Source: Cyanophora paradoxa
Taxonomy: Eukaryota; Glaucocystophyceae; Cyanophorales; Cyanophoraceae
DNA: 64,000 nucleotides
Reading direction: 5' to 3'
Assembly (NCBI GenBank): GCA_004431415.1
Contig: QPMI01000167.1
Coordinates: 62,001 to 126,000 of the forward strand
A program made the position numbers and the translations under genes. Under the pieces are notes generated by a model, which worked only from the letters and a program-made list of their open reading frames with translations, did not search any database and had not been told where the DNA came from. Below, piece after piece: positions 20,101-29,035 of this stretch. Position 1 is the stretch's first letter. The number at the start of each line of letters is the position of its first letter.

Positions 20101-22580
20101 CCGCCAGGACGGAGCACGAGCGGGACGAGCCGCTCACGGGGGGCCCGATGGGCCGCTGCCTGCAGGGGATGGACCACCCGCAGTTCGTGACGGTGGCGGG
20201 GTACGTCTTCTCGGCGCTGTACGGGCTGCTCGAGCGCGCCGCCATCGCCCGCGACGTCGTCCTCTCCGCCGTCCGCCCCGCCCGCCCCGCCCCCCGCCCC
20301 AGCGCCCCCGACCCCGAACCCGCAGGTCGCCCGCGCCTCGGCCCTCGCCGCCACCCGCCGCTCCTTCGACGGCCCCGCCCCGCCCCGCCGCTCCTACGAC
20401 GGGAGCGCCCCGCGGCCCTCGGGCAGCGCCTCCGGCAGCGCCGCCGGCGACCCCAGCGACTCCCACGGCGACCGCCGCGTGCGCCGGCGCCCTCGCGCGC
20501 CCGGACGGCGGGGCGTGACGACGGGGCGGGGGCAGAGCGAGCGGGAGGGAGGGTTCGGGGGGACGGCGGCTCGACCTACTCGGACCTCGACCCGTGCGCC
20601 CCGCCCCGCCCGGGCCCCTCTCGGAGCAGCAGCCGAGGCCGCCGGCAGGGCCGCGCAGCTGCGGGGCCGGGGCGGCGGGGCCGAGGCGGGGCTGGTGCAG
20701 CAGGCCGTGGGCCTCGTGGCGGGGGTCTTCGGGGCGGTGGCGGCCAAGGGGGGCAGCTCTTCGAGCAGCGCGCCGCCGTCACCCTCCGCCTCCAGCCGGC
20801 CGACTTCCGCGAGGCCCGCCCGCCCGCCCGCCCCGCCCGCCCCGCCCCGCGCGGCCCCGTGCGAGGCGGGGCGCAGTACTTCGAGTCGGCGCTGGGGTTC
20901 GCGGAGGCGGTGGAGGAGGCGGCGGCGCGGCGGGCCCCCGCGCTGCGGGCGGCCCTCGCGGGGCAGGGGCGGGCGTACCTGGCGGCGCTGCACGAGAAGC
21001 GCACGGCGGCGCTGGGGGCGCTGCTCGAGGGGGAGCCCTGGGTGGAGGCCCCCGTGCCGGCAGAGATCCAGGCCATGGCCGACGCCCTCGCCGCCCCCGC
21101 GCCCCCGGCCCCGCGCCAACACCCCTCCTCCCCCTCGACTCCCCCGCCCCCACGCCCCGACCCGGCCCTCGCCGCCCCGACCCCGTCCGCCCCGCAACCG
21201 CCCCGCCGCCGAGCGCCGCGGCGCCCTCGCCGAACCCCTTCGTCAACGCGCCCCACGCGGAGGCGGAGGGCCGCGCGAGGAGCCCCTTGCCCCCGCATCC
21301 GTGCGCGCCGCCGGCCCCGGGGCGCCGGGGGTGCGTGGCGCGGGTGACGGGGCGCAGGGGTGCAGCCGCTGCCGCTCTCGTCGCGGGCCTTCCACCGGCG
21401 GGGGACGTCGCCCTCGCCCACGCCCTCGCCCCGCGCCTCCCCGCCCCGCTCCCGGCCCCGCTCCCCGCTCCCCGCCCCCACGCACTCCCCACGCCCCGCC
21501 CTCGCCCGCGCGGGGCGCCCGCCGAGGAGCCCCCGAGCCGCCCTCGATGCAGTCCCGCGTGACCGTCGCGGGGCAGCCCTTCGCCGTCCGCCCCCGCCCC
21601 CGGCGCCGCCTCGCGCTCGACTGAGGCGGGGGGCGGCGGCTGGCGCGCAGGCGATCGGGGCGCTGCTGATGCTGGTCCAGATGGTGCACGAGTACATCGC
21701 GCTGGGGGCCTGCTCCCGCCCCTCGCCCCGACGCCGCCCACCGCGCCGCCGACCTCCTCCGCGCCTTCCTCGCCCGCCTCCGCGAGGCCGCCGAGGAGCC
21801 CGGCGCCGCCCTCACCCAGATCGGCCCGCCCCGCCCCGCGCCGCCCCGCCCAGCCCTCCCCGCTGACGGCCGCGCAGCGCTGGCCTCGCAGGCGCTCAGC
21901 TTCCTGCTCGCGCTTCTCCCGCTCCTCGCCAGCAGGCTCCGCGCCGAGATCCCCGCTCCGGCCCCGGCCCCGCAGCGGCCCCCGCGGGGGACGGGGGAGC
22001 GGGGCGGGGGCGGGGGCGGGGCGGAGGGTCACCCGGCGTGCGAGCTGGAGGCGCTGGTGTCGGAGTGCATCGGGGAGCGGAAGGAGCTCTTCGGGCGGCT
22101 CGTGCGGGCTGTGGACGACCGGGTGGCGGCCCACGTGCGCGGCCTCGCGCAGGCCGCCCCCTGGAGCGACCCGGCGCGCATCCCCTTCGGGCCCCTCCTC
22201 CTCCGCGAGGTCCTCTCCGCGCACCGCGCCCTCCAGCCCCTCCTCCCCGCCGACCAGCTCTCCGTCATCTTCGTCCGCATCGGCGGCGCCCTCGCCGACC
22301 GCCTCGCCGACACCCTCTCCAAGCTCAAGGCCCGCCCCGCCCCCGCCCCGCCCCGCCCCGCCCCGGCTGACGCCGCCGCCGCTGCAGCTCTCGGGGGCGG
22401 AGGCGCGGCTGCGGGCGTACGAGGACATCGTGCGCCCCCCCCAGGGGGGCCCCCAGCGGGGCGGGCCTGACGGGGCGCGCGGGGCAGATGTACACGGTGG
22501 CGACGCTGCGCTCGATCGACATCCACGTCGACGGCCTCGCCGCCCTCGAGCGCCTCGCCAAGACACGCTTCGGCAAGTAG
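17188..22580 (+). CDS. VPS54: VPS54-like subunit of the GARP tethering complex
   Basis: VPS54 is the subunit specific to the Golgi-associated retrograde protein complex (VPS51-54), which tethers endosome-derived vesicles at the trans-Golgi. Recognisable blocks in order: an N-terminal Pro/Ala-rich leader; IFFDPNFDLEDPKTFELAIP; VEVQLMRHVAVRSVAFFEA; the coiled coil VQRTVVEIQALRHVLSNMER; LYAYLKMASTVTKTQEAVQ then MLLATSHYVEALELIERA; later FADALAAP-type core helices (ALLEGEPWVEAPVPAEIQAM, equal to the W..A.VP.E.Q conserved block); IGALLMLVQMVHEYIALGA; and the C-terminal MYTVATLRSIDIHVDGLAAL ending at 22578-22580. At least two introns (18161-18230 and 22330-22387) start with GC. The intron 19189-19996 is about ten times longer than the others and carries four snoRNA-like units. 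Length and block order fit the family. Confidence 0.85.
19239..19311 (+). ncRNA. Intronic C/D box snoRNA, copy 1
   Basis: Box C GTGATGA at 19243-19249, box D' CTGA at 19275-19278, a C'-like TGTTGACG at about 19287-19294 and box D CTGA at 19304-19307. The D' guide reads TGTCTTCAAAGTTCC, complementary to GGAACTTTGAAGACA, which resembles a conserved large-subunit rRNA stretch beginning GGAACTTTGAAG. The unit sits in the 808-bp VPS54 intron and is presumably processed from it. Confidence 0.8.
19448..19521 (+). ncRNA. Intronic C/D box snoRNA, copy 2
   Basis: Box C GTGATGA at 19452-19458, guide AGTCTTCAAAGTTCC, box D' CTGA at 19486-19489, C'-like TGTTGACG, box D CTGA at 19514-19517. Same D' guide as copy 1 with diverged flanks. 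Box C lies 209 bp downstream of that of copy 1. Confidence 0.8.
19645..19718 (+). ncRNA. Intronic C/D box snoRNA, copy 3
   Basis: Box C GTGATGA at 19649-19655, guide AGTCTTCAAAGTTCC conserved, D' box changed to CCGA at 19684-19687, C'-like TGTGGATG, box D CTGA at 19711-19714. The D' substitution is the weakest internal box of the four copies. Confidence 0.75.
19859..19930 (+). ncRNA. Intronic C/D box snoRNA, copy 4
   Basis: Box C GTGATGA at 19863-19869, guide AGTCTTCAAAGTTCC, D' box CTGA at 19898-19901, C' box TGATGA at about 19906-19911, box D CTGA at 19923-19926. It has the best C' box of the four copies. It lies about 65 bp before the intron's 3' splice site (acceptor AG at 19995-19996), a common position for intronic snoRNAs. 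Confidence 0.8.
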
Positions 22581-22999
22581 AGCCGCCCCCCGCCCTCCCA
22601 CCCGCCCCACCACACCTCCCAGCACTCTTCCCCTCTTCCATTTCTGTTTGCCTCTCTCTTCTTTCGCTGTCCGATCAAACTCAGGAACCTTACGAATCTA
22701 AAGCTAAGGAACAAGCGTGTTAAAAAACACGCGGGGTTGGTCTAAAAAGGCGCGGGCCGGTGCACAGCGCTCGGTGTGCCGCAGTGCTGCGGAGAGCAGT
22801 CTTTGCAGGGCCGCGGACGCGGAGGCGGGAGAGTCTCGACGGTCATGGCGCCGAGCGCCGAGCCGCTGCCTGCCGACCCGGTCGCGATAGCTCTGGCAGC
22901 AGCGGCCGGCGCGGCTCACCTTGCGGCCCCCGACGCAGTCGAGGGGGGGGGCCCGGGGGCGCCCTGGGACTGTCGGCTGGGGCATGAAGCGGGCGGTCC
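22581..22999. other. Convergent intergenic region downstream of VPS54
   Basis: No gene is supported. The first 170 bp are C/T-rich, then AT content rises (22680-22760), as expected for a 3' untranslated region. The right part is GC-rich and belongs to the 3' end of the minus-strand gene. Confidence 0.4.
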
Positions 23000-25537
23000 T
23001 CACACGTCCTCCAGCGTCCAGATCTCCGTGGCCGCGCGCACGGGCACGGGCCGCCCGGGCTTGGCCCCGCCCCGCGGCGGCGGCGGGCGATGCACGCTCA
23101 CGAGGCCCCGCGGGGAGTCCCCGACCGCCCCGGGGGCCCCGGCGCGCCCTTGACGCCGCCCGCCACGCTCGCCTTGGGCGCCACGGGCACCGGCGGCCGC
23201 GTCGGGTTGCGCAGCACGGGCCGCGGCGGCCCGCGCCCTTGGGCGGGGGCGGGGCGGGGGCGCGAGGGCGTTCGTGGAGGGGGCGCCGCGGCGGGGCGGG
23301 CGCGCGGCGGCGCGCTCGTCCCACGCCGCGAGGGGCGCCTGCGGGGCCCACGCGGAGGCGAGCGGGATGCCCGGGGCGGCAGTGGCACGCTGACGACCCG
23401 CCCGCCGTAGGCGCCGGCGCGGCTGCCGGTGCCGCCGCGACTGCTGCCGATGCGGGCGCGCAGCGACTCGGACATGCGGCGGAGGCCGGCGCGCAGGCGC
23501 GCCGTCGCGCCGCCGCCCTTGGCGCGCACCCGCTCCCAGAGCTGCCAGGCGGTGTACTCGGCCTCGGGGGGCCCGGCGTCGGCCCGGGCGGCGCGCTTGC
23601 GGGCCTGGCAGCGGAGGTACCACCAGAGGGCGGCGGCGGCGAGGAGCAGGAGGGAGGCGGCGGAGCAGGCGGAGACGGCCGCCACGAAAACCCCGAGGCG
23701 CGAGGCGGGGATGCCGGCAAGCGCCGGCGGGTCCTCCACCCTGACCGCCACCCCAGCGCGGAGGGCCGAGCGGTAGGGCTCGTCCGTGGGGTAGACGAGG
23801 AGGGCGGCCGAGGGGAGGGCCCCGATGAGGGCTGCCGGGGGCACCTCCCAGATGAAGGACGTGCCCGCGAGGCCCGTGGCGAGCTCCCGCGCCGTCTCGT
23901 TGCTCCCGTCGTACGAGAGCGCCACGCTCCAGCGCGGCACCTCCGCCGTCGCCGCCCAGCGGAGGGCCAGCGGGGCGCCCGGCGGGGCGTACGAGCCGGG
24001 CGCCGGGGCCTCGACGAGGAGGCCGGCGGGGGCGACGTCGACGGGGAGGACGCGGGCGGCCGGCGCGAGGGCCCCGGGCGCTCCGCCTGCACCACGAGCT
24101 CCGCCGCGCCCCGCGCGCCTCCCAGGGGATCCTCACCGCCGCGCTCCCGCCTGCGGGCGCCCCTGCGCCAGCACCGCCGCCCTGAAGAAGCGATCTCAGA
24201 GAGACCTCAGCGCGGCCGCGGGGCGAGGCCGAGGGGCGGCTAGGGGGCGGCACCCGGCGGGGAAGACGAGGTGGACGGAGACGACGGCGGGGCGAGCCAG
24301 GCGCCAGGAGAGGGTGTACGAGGCGAGCGCCCGCAGCGTGCCGTTCGCCGCCAGCGCCACCTCCAGCCCGTCGCCTGCCCACCCCCGTCGGCCCCGGCCC
24401 GGCGCGGCGGGGCGGCAGGCTGGGCAGGGGAGGGGGGCGGGGGGGTGGGGGTGGGGGGTGGGGCGGGCGGACTGTGTGCGGCGAAGGGTGCGGAGGCGGC
24501 GGTGGCGAGGGGGTCGGCGTCGAGGGCGACGCGGAGGAGCCAGGGGCCGCCCCGGCGTGCCGCTCCTCCAGCGCCACCGCAAAGGCGGCCGCGTAGCGCG
24601 CCCCGCCGGCGGCCTCGGGGGCCCACTCGGGGCGCCCGGCGTGGAGCGCGTGGGGGCACTCGGCGGGGGCGGAGGGGAGGCAGAGGGCGGCGGCGAGGAG
24701 CCCGGCGGCGAGGCCGGAGACGGGGGGGGCCGAGCCCGGCGGCGTGGGGACCTCCAGCGAGACGCGCACGGGGTACGAGTGCCCCGCGAAGGCCTCCGCG
24801 GGGGGCCCGAGCTCCACGCGGAGGCCGGGGACAAGGACCCGCACGTTGGCCGAGACCCGCGTGTCCGCCCCCGCCGTTGCCCGAATGTAGTACGTCCCTG
24901 GCCCCCGCGTCAGCCCCGCGAGGCGGGCCCCCGGGCTGCGCGGCGCCGGCACCTGGTGCGTAGACCGCCGGGTCCACGAACCAGGGGATCACTGGGGCGC
25001 CGGTCAGGGCGGGGGGCGCTGCAGGGGCGGGGCGCGGGGGGGACCGTTGCGGAGGGCATTGGGCGTGAAGGCCTGCTCTCTCGCGATCTGGGCCGTATAG
25101 TCCCCGGCCCCCGCCCCCACCTGCCCCCCCGCCCCGCCTGAGCCGCACCGGCGCGAGGCGGGCGGCGCGCGCGCGGGCCGGCGCACCCTGAAAACCCACG
25201 CGCTGAAGGTGCGGGTCTCGCTGAAGGGCGCAGTGAAGTCGATGGTCACCTGCCAGGCTGTTAGCGAGAGGCTAAGAATGAGAAGCTAGCGCCTCTACTA
25301 GCTCTGAATGACTCGATGGTTACATTGAGGCGCTGCCCGCGGTTCAGCACGACAGTGTTGGCCTCCGTCCCCGTGCCGCTGCGCGCGCGCGCGAGGCGAG
25401 CGTCAGCAGCGGCATCGCACAGCTCACATCACGGGCCAGACGCCAGCGCACATCGCGGGCCACACGAAGAACACGTCCGCGCTGGCGAGCCTGAGGAGAC
25501 CTGCCAGCGCCAGGAATGCTAGCAGCCAGCGCGGCAT
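23000..25537 (-). CDS. Predicted type I membrane protein with signal peptide and short cytoplasmic tail
   Basis: Not assigned to a family. The ATG (complement of 25535-25537) gives MPRWLLAFLALAGLLRLASA, a convincing signal peptide. Exons then encode GTGTEANTVVLNRGQRLNVT, TIDFTAPFSETRTFSAWVF and LTRGPGTYYIRATAGADTRV, a beta-rich ectodomain, and then an Ig-like stretch (APAPGSYAPPGAPLALRW, PRWSVALSYDGSNETARELA) reminiscent of fungal KRE9/KNH-type modules (tentative). One membrane helix follows (LGVFVAAVSACSAASLLLLA, then AAALWWYLRC) with basic residues just inside (QARKRAAR), a helical region (YTAWQLWERVRAKG) and a basic Pro-rich tail ending TEIWTLEDV at 23000-23002. The acidic C-terminus EDV is class III-like for PDZ or sorting binding (inference). 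It may be a surface receptor or adhesion protein. The gene is divergent from the DUF4079 gene, 385 bp apart. Confidence 0.6.
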
Positions 25538-25922
25538 CGTTTCCCGCTTCCTGGCATCCTCAACTGAGTTATCGATGTGCGCTAGCTACAGCTGGCGGCG
25601 TTTGAGATTGGCAGCGACGTTTTTAGCTAATGGCGGCCTGGCGCGGCTGCGGCCATCAAGTCAACCTTAAATCAAAGTCAACCCCAGTCCAACCTCCAAT
25701 CAAACTCAACCAAAGCCAACCCCCCCGCCTGGGCAACTGCCGGTAGGCTTCAGGCTTCAGACTCAAGCCGACAGCTGGGAGCAGCTGAGCCCCTGCAGTT
25801 AGCTAGAGTTCACTTCGGCAGCCTGCAACCAAGGGCCGGAAGCTTGAAGGCTCGAGCAGCTCAGGCTGTTGCGTGGAACGTGTGAGCTTGTACCCGTCCG
25901 TCGCTCATTCCCCCATCCAGAG
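25538..25922. other. Divergent promoter region with a short degenerate tandem repeat
   Basis: It lies between the start codons of the type I membrane protein gene and the DUF4079 gene. At about 25670-25735 the motif TCAACC followed by A/T-rich spacers and TCAA recurs several times (TCAACCTTAAATCAAAG, TCAACCCCAGTCCAACC, TCAAACTCAACCAAAG). This could be a regulatory array or a microsatellite. Otherwise nothing is seen. Confidence 0.5.
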
Positions 25923-27265
25923 ATGGCGTTCTCAGTCGCTGCCGTGGCCGTCCCGACCCAGGCGGTCGTCGCCTCGACCTCAGCTGTCTGCTCGGCTCAG
26001 CGCGCCGCGCCGGCCGCTCCGGTCACGGCTCCGACGTCGGTGGCTCGCTTCCAGGCGGCTAGCAAGGCCCGCTTTGGCGTCGCCGTTCGCAAGCAGACCG
26101 TTGAGTTTGCGTCTCCGCTCAAGCTTCGGTTCGCCCCCGCCCCGGCCATGACGTTTCGCACGTCGTCGATGCGGTCTTGGCGGGCGACTTGGGAGATAGC
26201 AAGCGCTCGTTTTGAACTACTCCTGCAGCGCCGTTGAGGTCGTGGCGTCGTCGGAGTTCAAGGATGCCGGGGAGACCCAGACGCTCGGTTCGTGCACGTG
26301 CTTTTGCGTATGAACCAGCGAACCGCTCTTCCCCCTCTGCCATTCAAAGTGCTCACCTAGAGCCGCGCAGAGTCGTTCTTCGCGGATACCGGCGCGAAGC
26401 TGGCCGCTGGTCTGACCCTCCTGCTCGCCACCACGCCCCTCGTGCGCCGCCGCGCCCCATTCCTTTTCTGGTGCCCCTCGACCCGCCCTCGTCCCTTTTT
26501 GACGCTGCTGGACGGCAGCCGGCGCTCGCGGAGGAGGAGGAGGTGACGACGCCGGTCTTCACGCCGCTGCTGGACGGGGCGACGCAGTTCATCCACCCGC
26601 TCCTCATGTACGGCCTCTTCGGTGCCAGCATCTACGCCGGTCCGCCCCCGCCCCCGCCCCCGCGCCGCCTCTGCGGTAGCGCCGCGGTGCCGAGGGGCTG
26701 ACGCTGGTTGCAGGCTACCTGGGCTGGAAGGTGCGCGAGACGCGCTCGGCCAAGGGCGAGGAGAAGTCGAAGCTCCTCAAGGGCAAGTACTCCGATCGGT
26801 GCGCCGGGCGCGCGCGCGGGGCGGAAGGGCCGGGGCCGAGGCGGGGAGCAGGCACGCCAAGCTGGGGAGCATCATCCAGGGCGCGATGGTCTCGGGCACG
26901 GCCCTCGGCATGCTCGTCACCTACAACAACAACGGCAAGCTCTTCCCCGGCTCCCACCTGTGCGCCCCGGCCCCGCCCCGCCCCGCCCCGCCGCCCCCGC
27001 CACGTGGCGCCTAACGCGGGGCAGGTACTCGGGGGTCCTGATGGCGGCGCTGATCGCGACGGCGGGGGCGCTGACGCCGTGGATGAAGGAGGGGAAGGAC
27101 TGGGCGCGCAACCTCCACATCGCCCTCAACTCCACCATGGTCCTCCTCTTCGTCTCCGAGGCCCGCCCCCGCCCCGCCCCGCCGCGCCCCGCGCTGTCCG
27201 AGCGGCCGCGCCCGCAGGTCGCCACCGGCACGGAGATCGTCCAGTTCCTCCTCGGCCTCAAGTGA
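25923..27265 (+). CDS. DUF4079 plastid membrane protein
   Basis: The ATG at 25923 gives MAFSVAAVAVPTQAVVASTS, then CSAQRAAPAAPVT and KARFGVAVRKQTV: rich in Ala, Ser, Val and basic residues with few acidic ones, as in a chloroplast transit peptide without a preceding signal peptide. The mature part has FIHPLLMYGLFGASIYAGYL, GWKVRETRSAKGEEKSKLLK and HAKLGSIIQGAMVSGTALGM, then LVTYNNNGKLFPGSH, YSGVLMAALIATAGALTPWM and LHIALNSTMVLLFVSE. These match the DUF4079 family (cyanobacteria, algae and plants), which has several membrane helices with HP..MY and NGKLF signatures. The last intron (27161-27217) begins with GC. The stop is at 27263-27265. The function is unknown; a thylakoid or envelope location is inferred. 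Confidence 0.8.
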
Positions 27266-27771
27266 GCGCCCCGCGGCCTCCGAGGCCGCGCGCCGCGCCT
27301 TTGTGCGCCGGCCCCCTGCAATTTTGCTCTCCCATTCGCTCGGCATTTCATCTCGAGAGTATGTGTTGTAATTTGAACAGATCCGCGTTCCGCAGACGGG
27401 CCGGGGCAGACGCCGTTCCGCAGACGGGCCGGGGCAGACGGGCCGGGGCAGACGTCGAGATCGAAATCGAAAACCGAAGCTCGAGATCGAAATCTAGGTC
27501 TATTTGCTAGGTCTAGGTCTAGGCTTAAGATCAAGAGGGGGAGCTCGAGATCGAAGGTGCGGGCCTTGCCCGGAGGCTCGCCCGCCGGCCTTTCCGAATT
27601 CGAAGTTCCCGCCCGTGACGGCCACTGAAGGGAAGGGGAAGGGGGCGGCCCGAAACCCTAACGAGCCCCCGCCCGGAGACGAGCCCCGGAGTATGTACAC
27701 GCGCGTGGCCACGGGGGGAGAAGGGGGGCGGGAGGGGGGGGGGGGGGGGGGGGGGGGAGGTCCAGGGGCGC
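27266..27771. other. Convergent intergenic region with short tandem repeats and a G tract
   Basis: No gene is supported. At 27385-27450 the unit GACGGGCCGGGGCAGAC recurs three times, two of them preceded by CGTTCCGCA. A purine-rich stretch with repeats of GAGATCGAAATC follows (27450-27500). A run of 24 G lies at 27734-27757, just beyond the stop of the minus-strand stress-protein gene. Confidence 0.6.
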
Positions 27772-28647
27772 TCAGCGGACGACGAGGACGGGGCGGGAGC
27801 AGTTGCGGACGACGTAGTCGCTGACAGAGCCGAGCACGAGGCGCTTGATGGCGCCCAGGCCCCGCGAGCCTGCGAACGCACGCGCCGCCGTCGAGGCTGC
27901 CCCGCAGCGGCCGAGGCGCCGGCCGGGCCCGGGGCCGCGGCGCACCGACGATGACGAGGTCCGCGCTCCAATCTTCCGCGAGCTTTACGATCTCTTCACG
28001 TGGGGAGCCGCTGCGCACCTGGCGCCGCCACGGCGTCCCGTCAGCCGCGGATCTTCCGCCCGCACTAGCGCATCCCGCGCTGGCGGCGCAAGAGGACACG
28101 GCCCGCACCACCATCTGCACGTTCGTAATACCGCGGACCTTGAATGGAAGGAACTTTGCATTAGCACACAACAACGCGACGATTGGTCGAACGCGAGCGG
28201 ACCTTGAGGTCATTCGCGCTTGTCTCGAGGAGGTGCTCGGCGCGCGCCGCCTCCCAGTTGAGCATACGCTGTCGCATTGACTTGTCTGGAAGAAGAATCG
28301 GGAACGCAGTGTCTGCAAGGACGAGCGCGCGCGGTGATCGGCTCAGCGGGCGCGCAGGGGGCAGGCGCGCCGCCGATCTGCGCGAGTGACGGAAGCGTGC
28401 CAAGATCACCACTGATGCCGGTTGTGGGCGGTTCAGCTGAGGCGACGTTAATCAGAGAGCGGCGCGCACTCACGGGAGACAAGCGCGAAATCGAACCGAT
28501 GGCAAGAAGCACGAGCTCGTCGTCCTCCTTCCGGAGGCGCTCCGCATATAACTGCAGCGCATACTTCGCGGGCGCACTGCCGTCGAGCGTGACGATGACT
28601 CGGCGCGGCATCTGCGACTCGTTCAGATGCGCAGACGCCACGGACAT
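27772..28647 (-). CDS. Universal stress protein (UspA) family
   Basis: USP proteins are small Rossmann-like nucleotide-binding proteins linked to stress responses. The first exon (ATG complement of 28645-28647) gives PRRVIVTLDGSAPAKYALQL and YAERLRKEDDELVLLAIGSI, the beta1-alpha1-beta2 unit. Then come DTAFPILLPDKSMRQRMLNW and EAARAEHLLETSANDLK, VRGITNVQMVVRAVSS, and SPREEIVKLAEDWSADLVIV. The final splice creates VGSRGLGAIKRLVLGSVSDY, which fits the ATP-binding G-x2-G-x9-G-S motif, and the protein ends VVRNCSRPVLVVR at the stop in 27772-27774, the canonical USP C-terminus. All parts of a single USP domain are present, so the gene looks intact and likely ATP-binding. Confidence 0.85.
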
Positions 28648-29035
28648 CGCGACCGCACCGTTTTCTGTTCCGAGTTCCTTCCTTGATGAGATCGATTTGT
28701 TCCTTCCTTGATGAGATCGATTTGCAACAGAGACGAAAGCTCACAGTTGCAGTACCCCTTCACGCCCGCAGAACGGACAGCTGCAGGGCCCTGCCCGAGC
28801 CGGCTACGCCGACCACGCCGGCTAACGCGGGGGTACGCTTTCAAGGGGGTACCTTCGGCTCGCTACTCGAGCTCCGGCCCGGCCGCGCCGCGGCGCAGCT
28901 ATGCGCCCATCTGCATGCGCCTTCAATTCGAACCAGAATTCGAGCTGTTGGAGCTGGGTTTGGGCTTGCAATGGGTTCGGGCTAGGTGCAACAGCGAAAC
29001 GCAGGGGAAAGAGAAAGCGGAAAGGCTACTAGGGG
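28648..29035. other. Intergenic spacer with a 25-bp tandem duplication
   Basis: No gene is supported. CCTTCCTTGATGAGATCGAT plus TTGTT is directly duplicated at about 28679-28728. The rest is unremarkable promoter and 3' flank. Confidence 0.45.

Noticed and set aside
20394-22641. Long minus-strand open frames opposite VPS54
   Set aside because: The plus strand carries conserved VPS54 blocks; the minus frames are low-complexity Gly/Arg/Ala shadows.
28679-28728. C/D box snoRNA suggested by two TGATGA motifs
   Set aside because: They belong to a simple 25-bp duplication and no correctly spaced CTGA box D follows.
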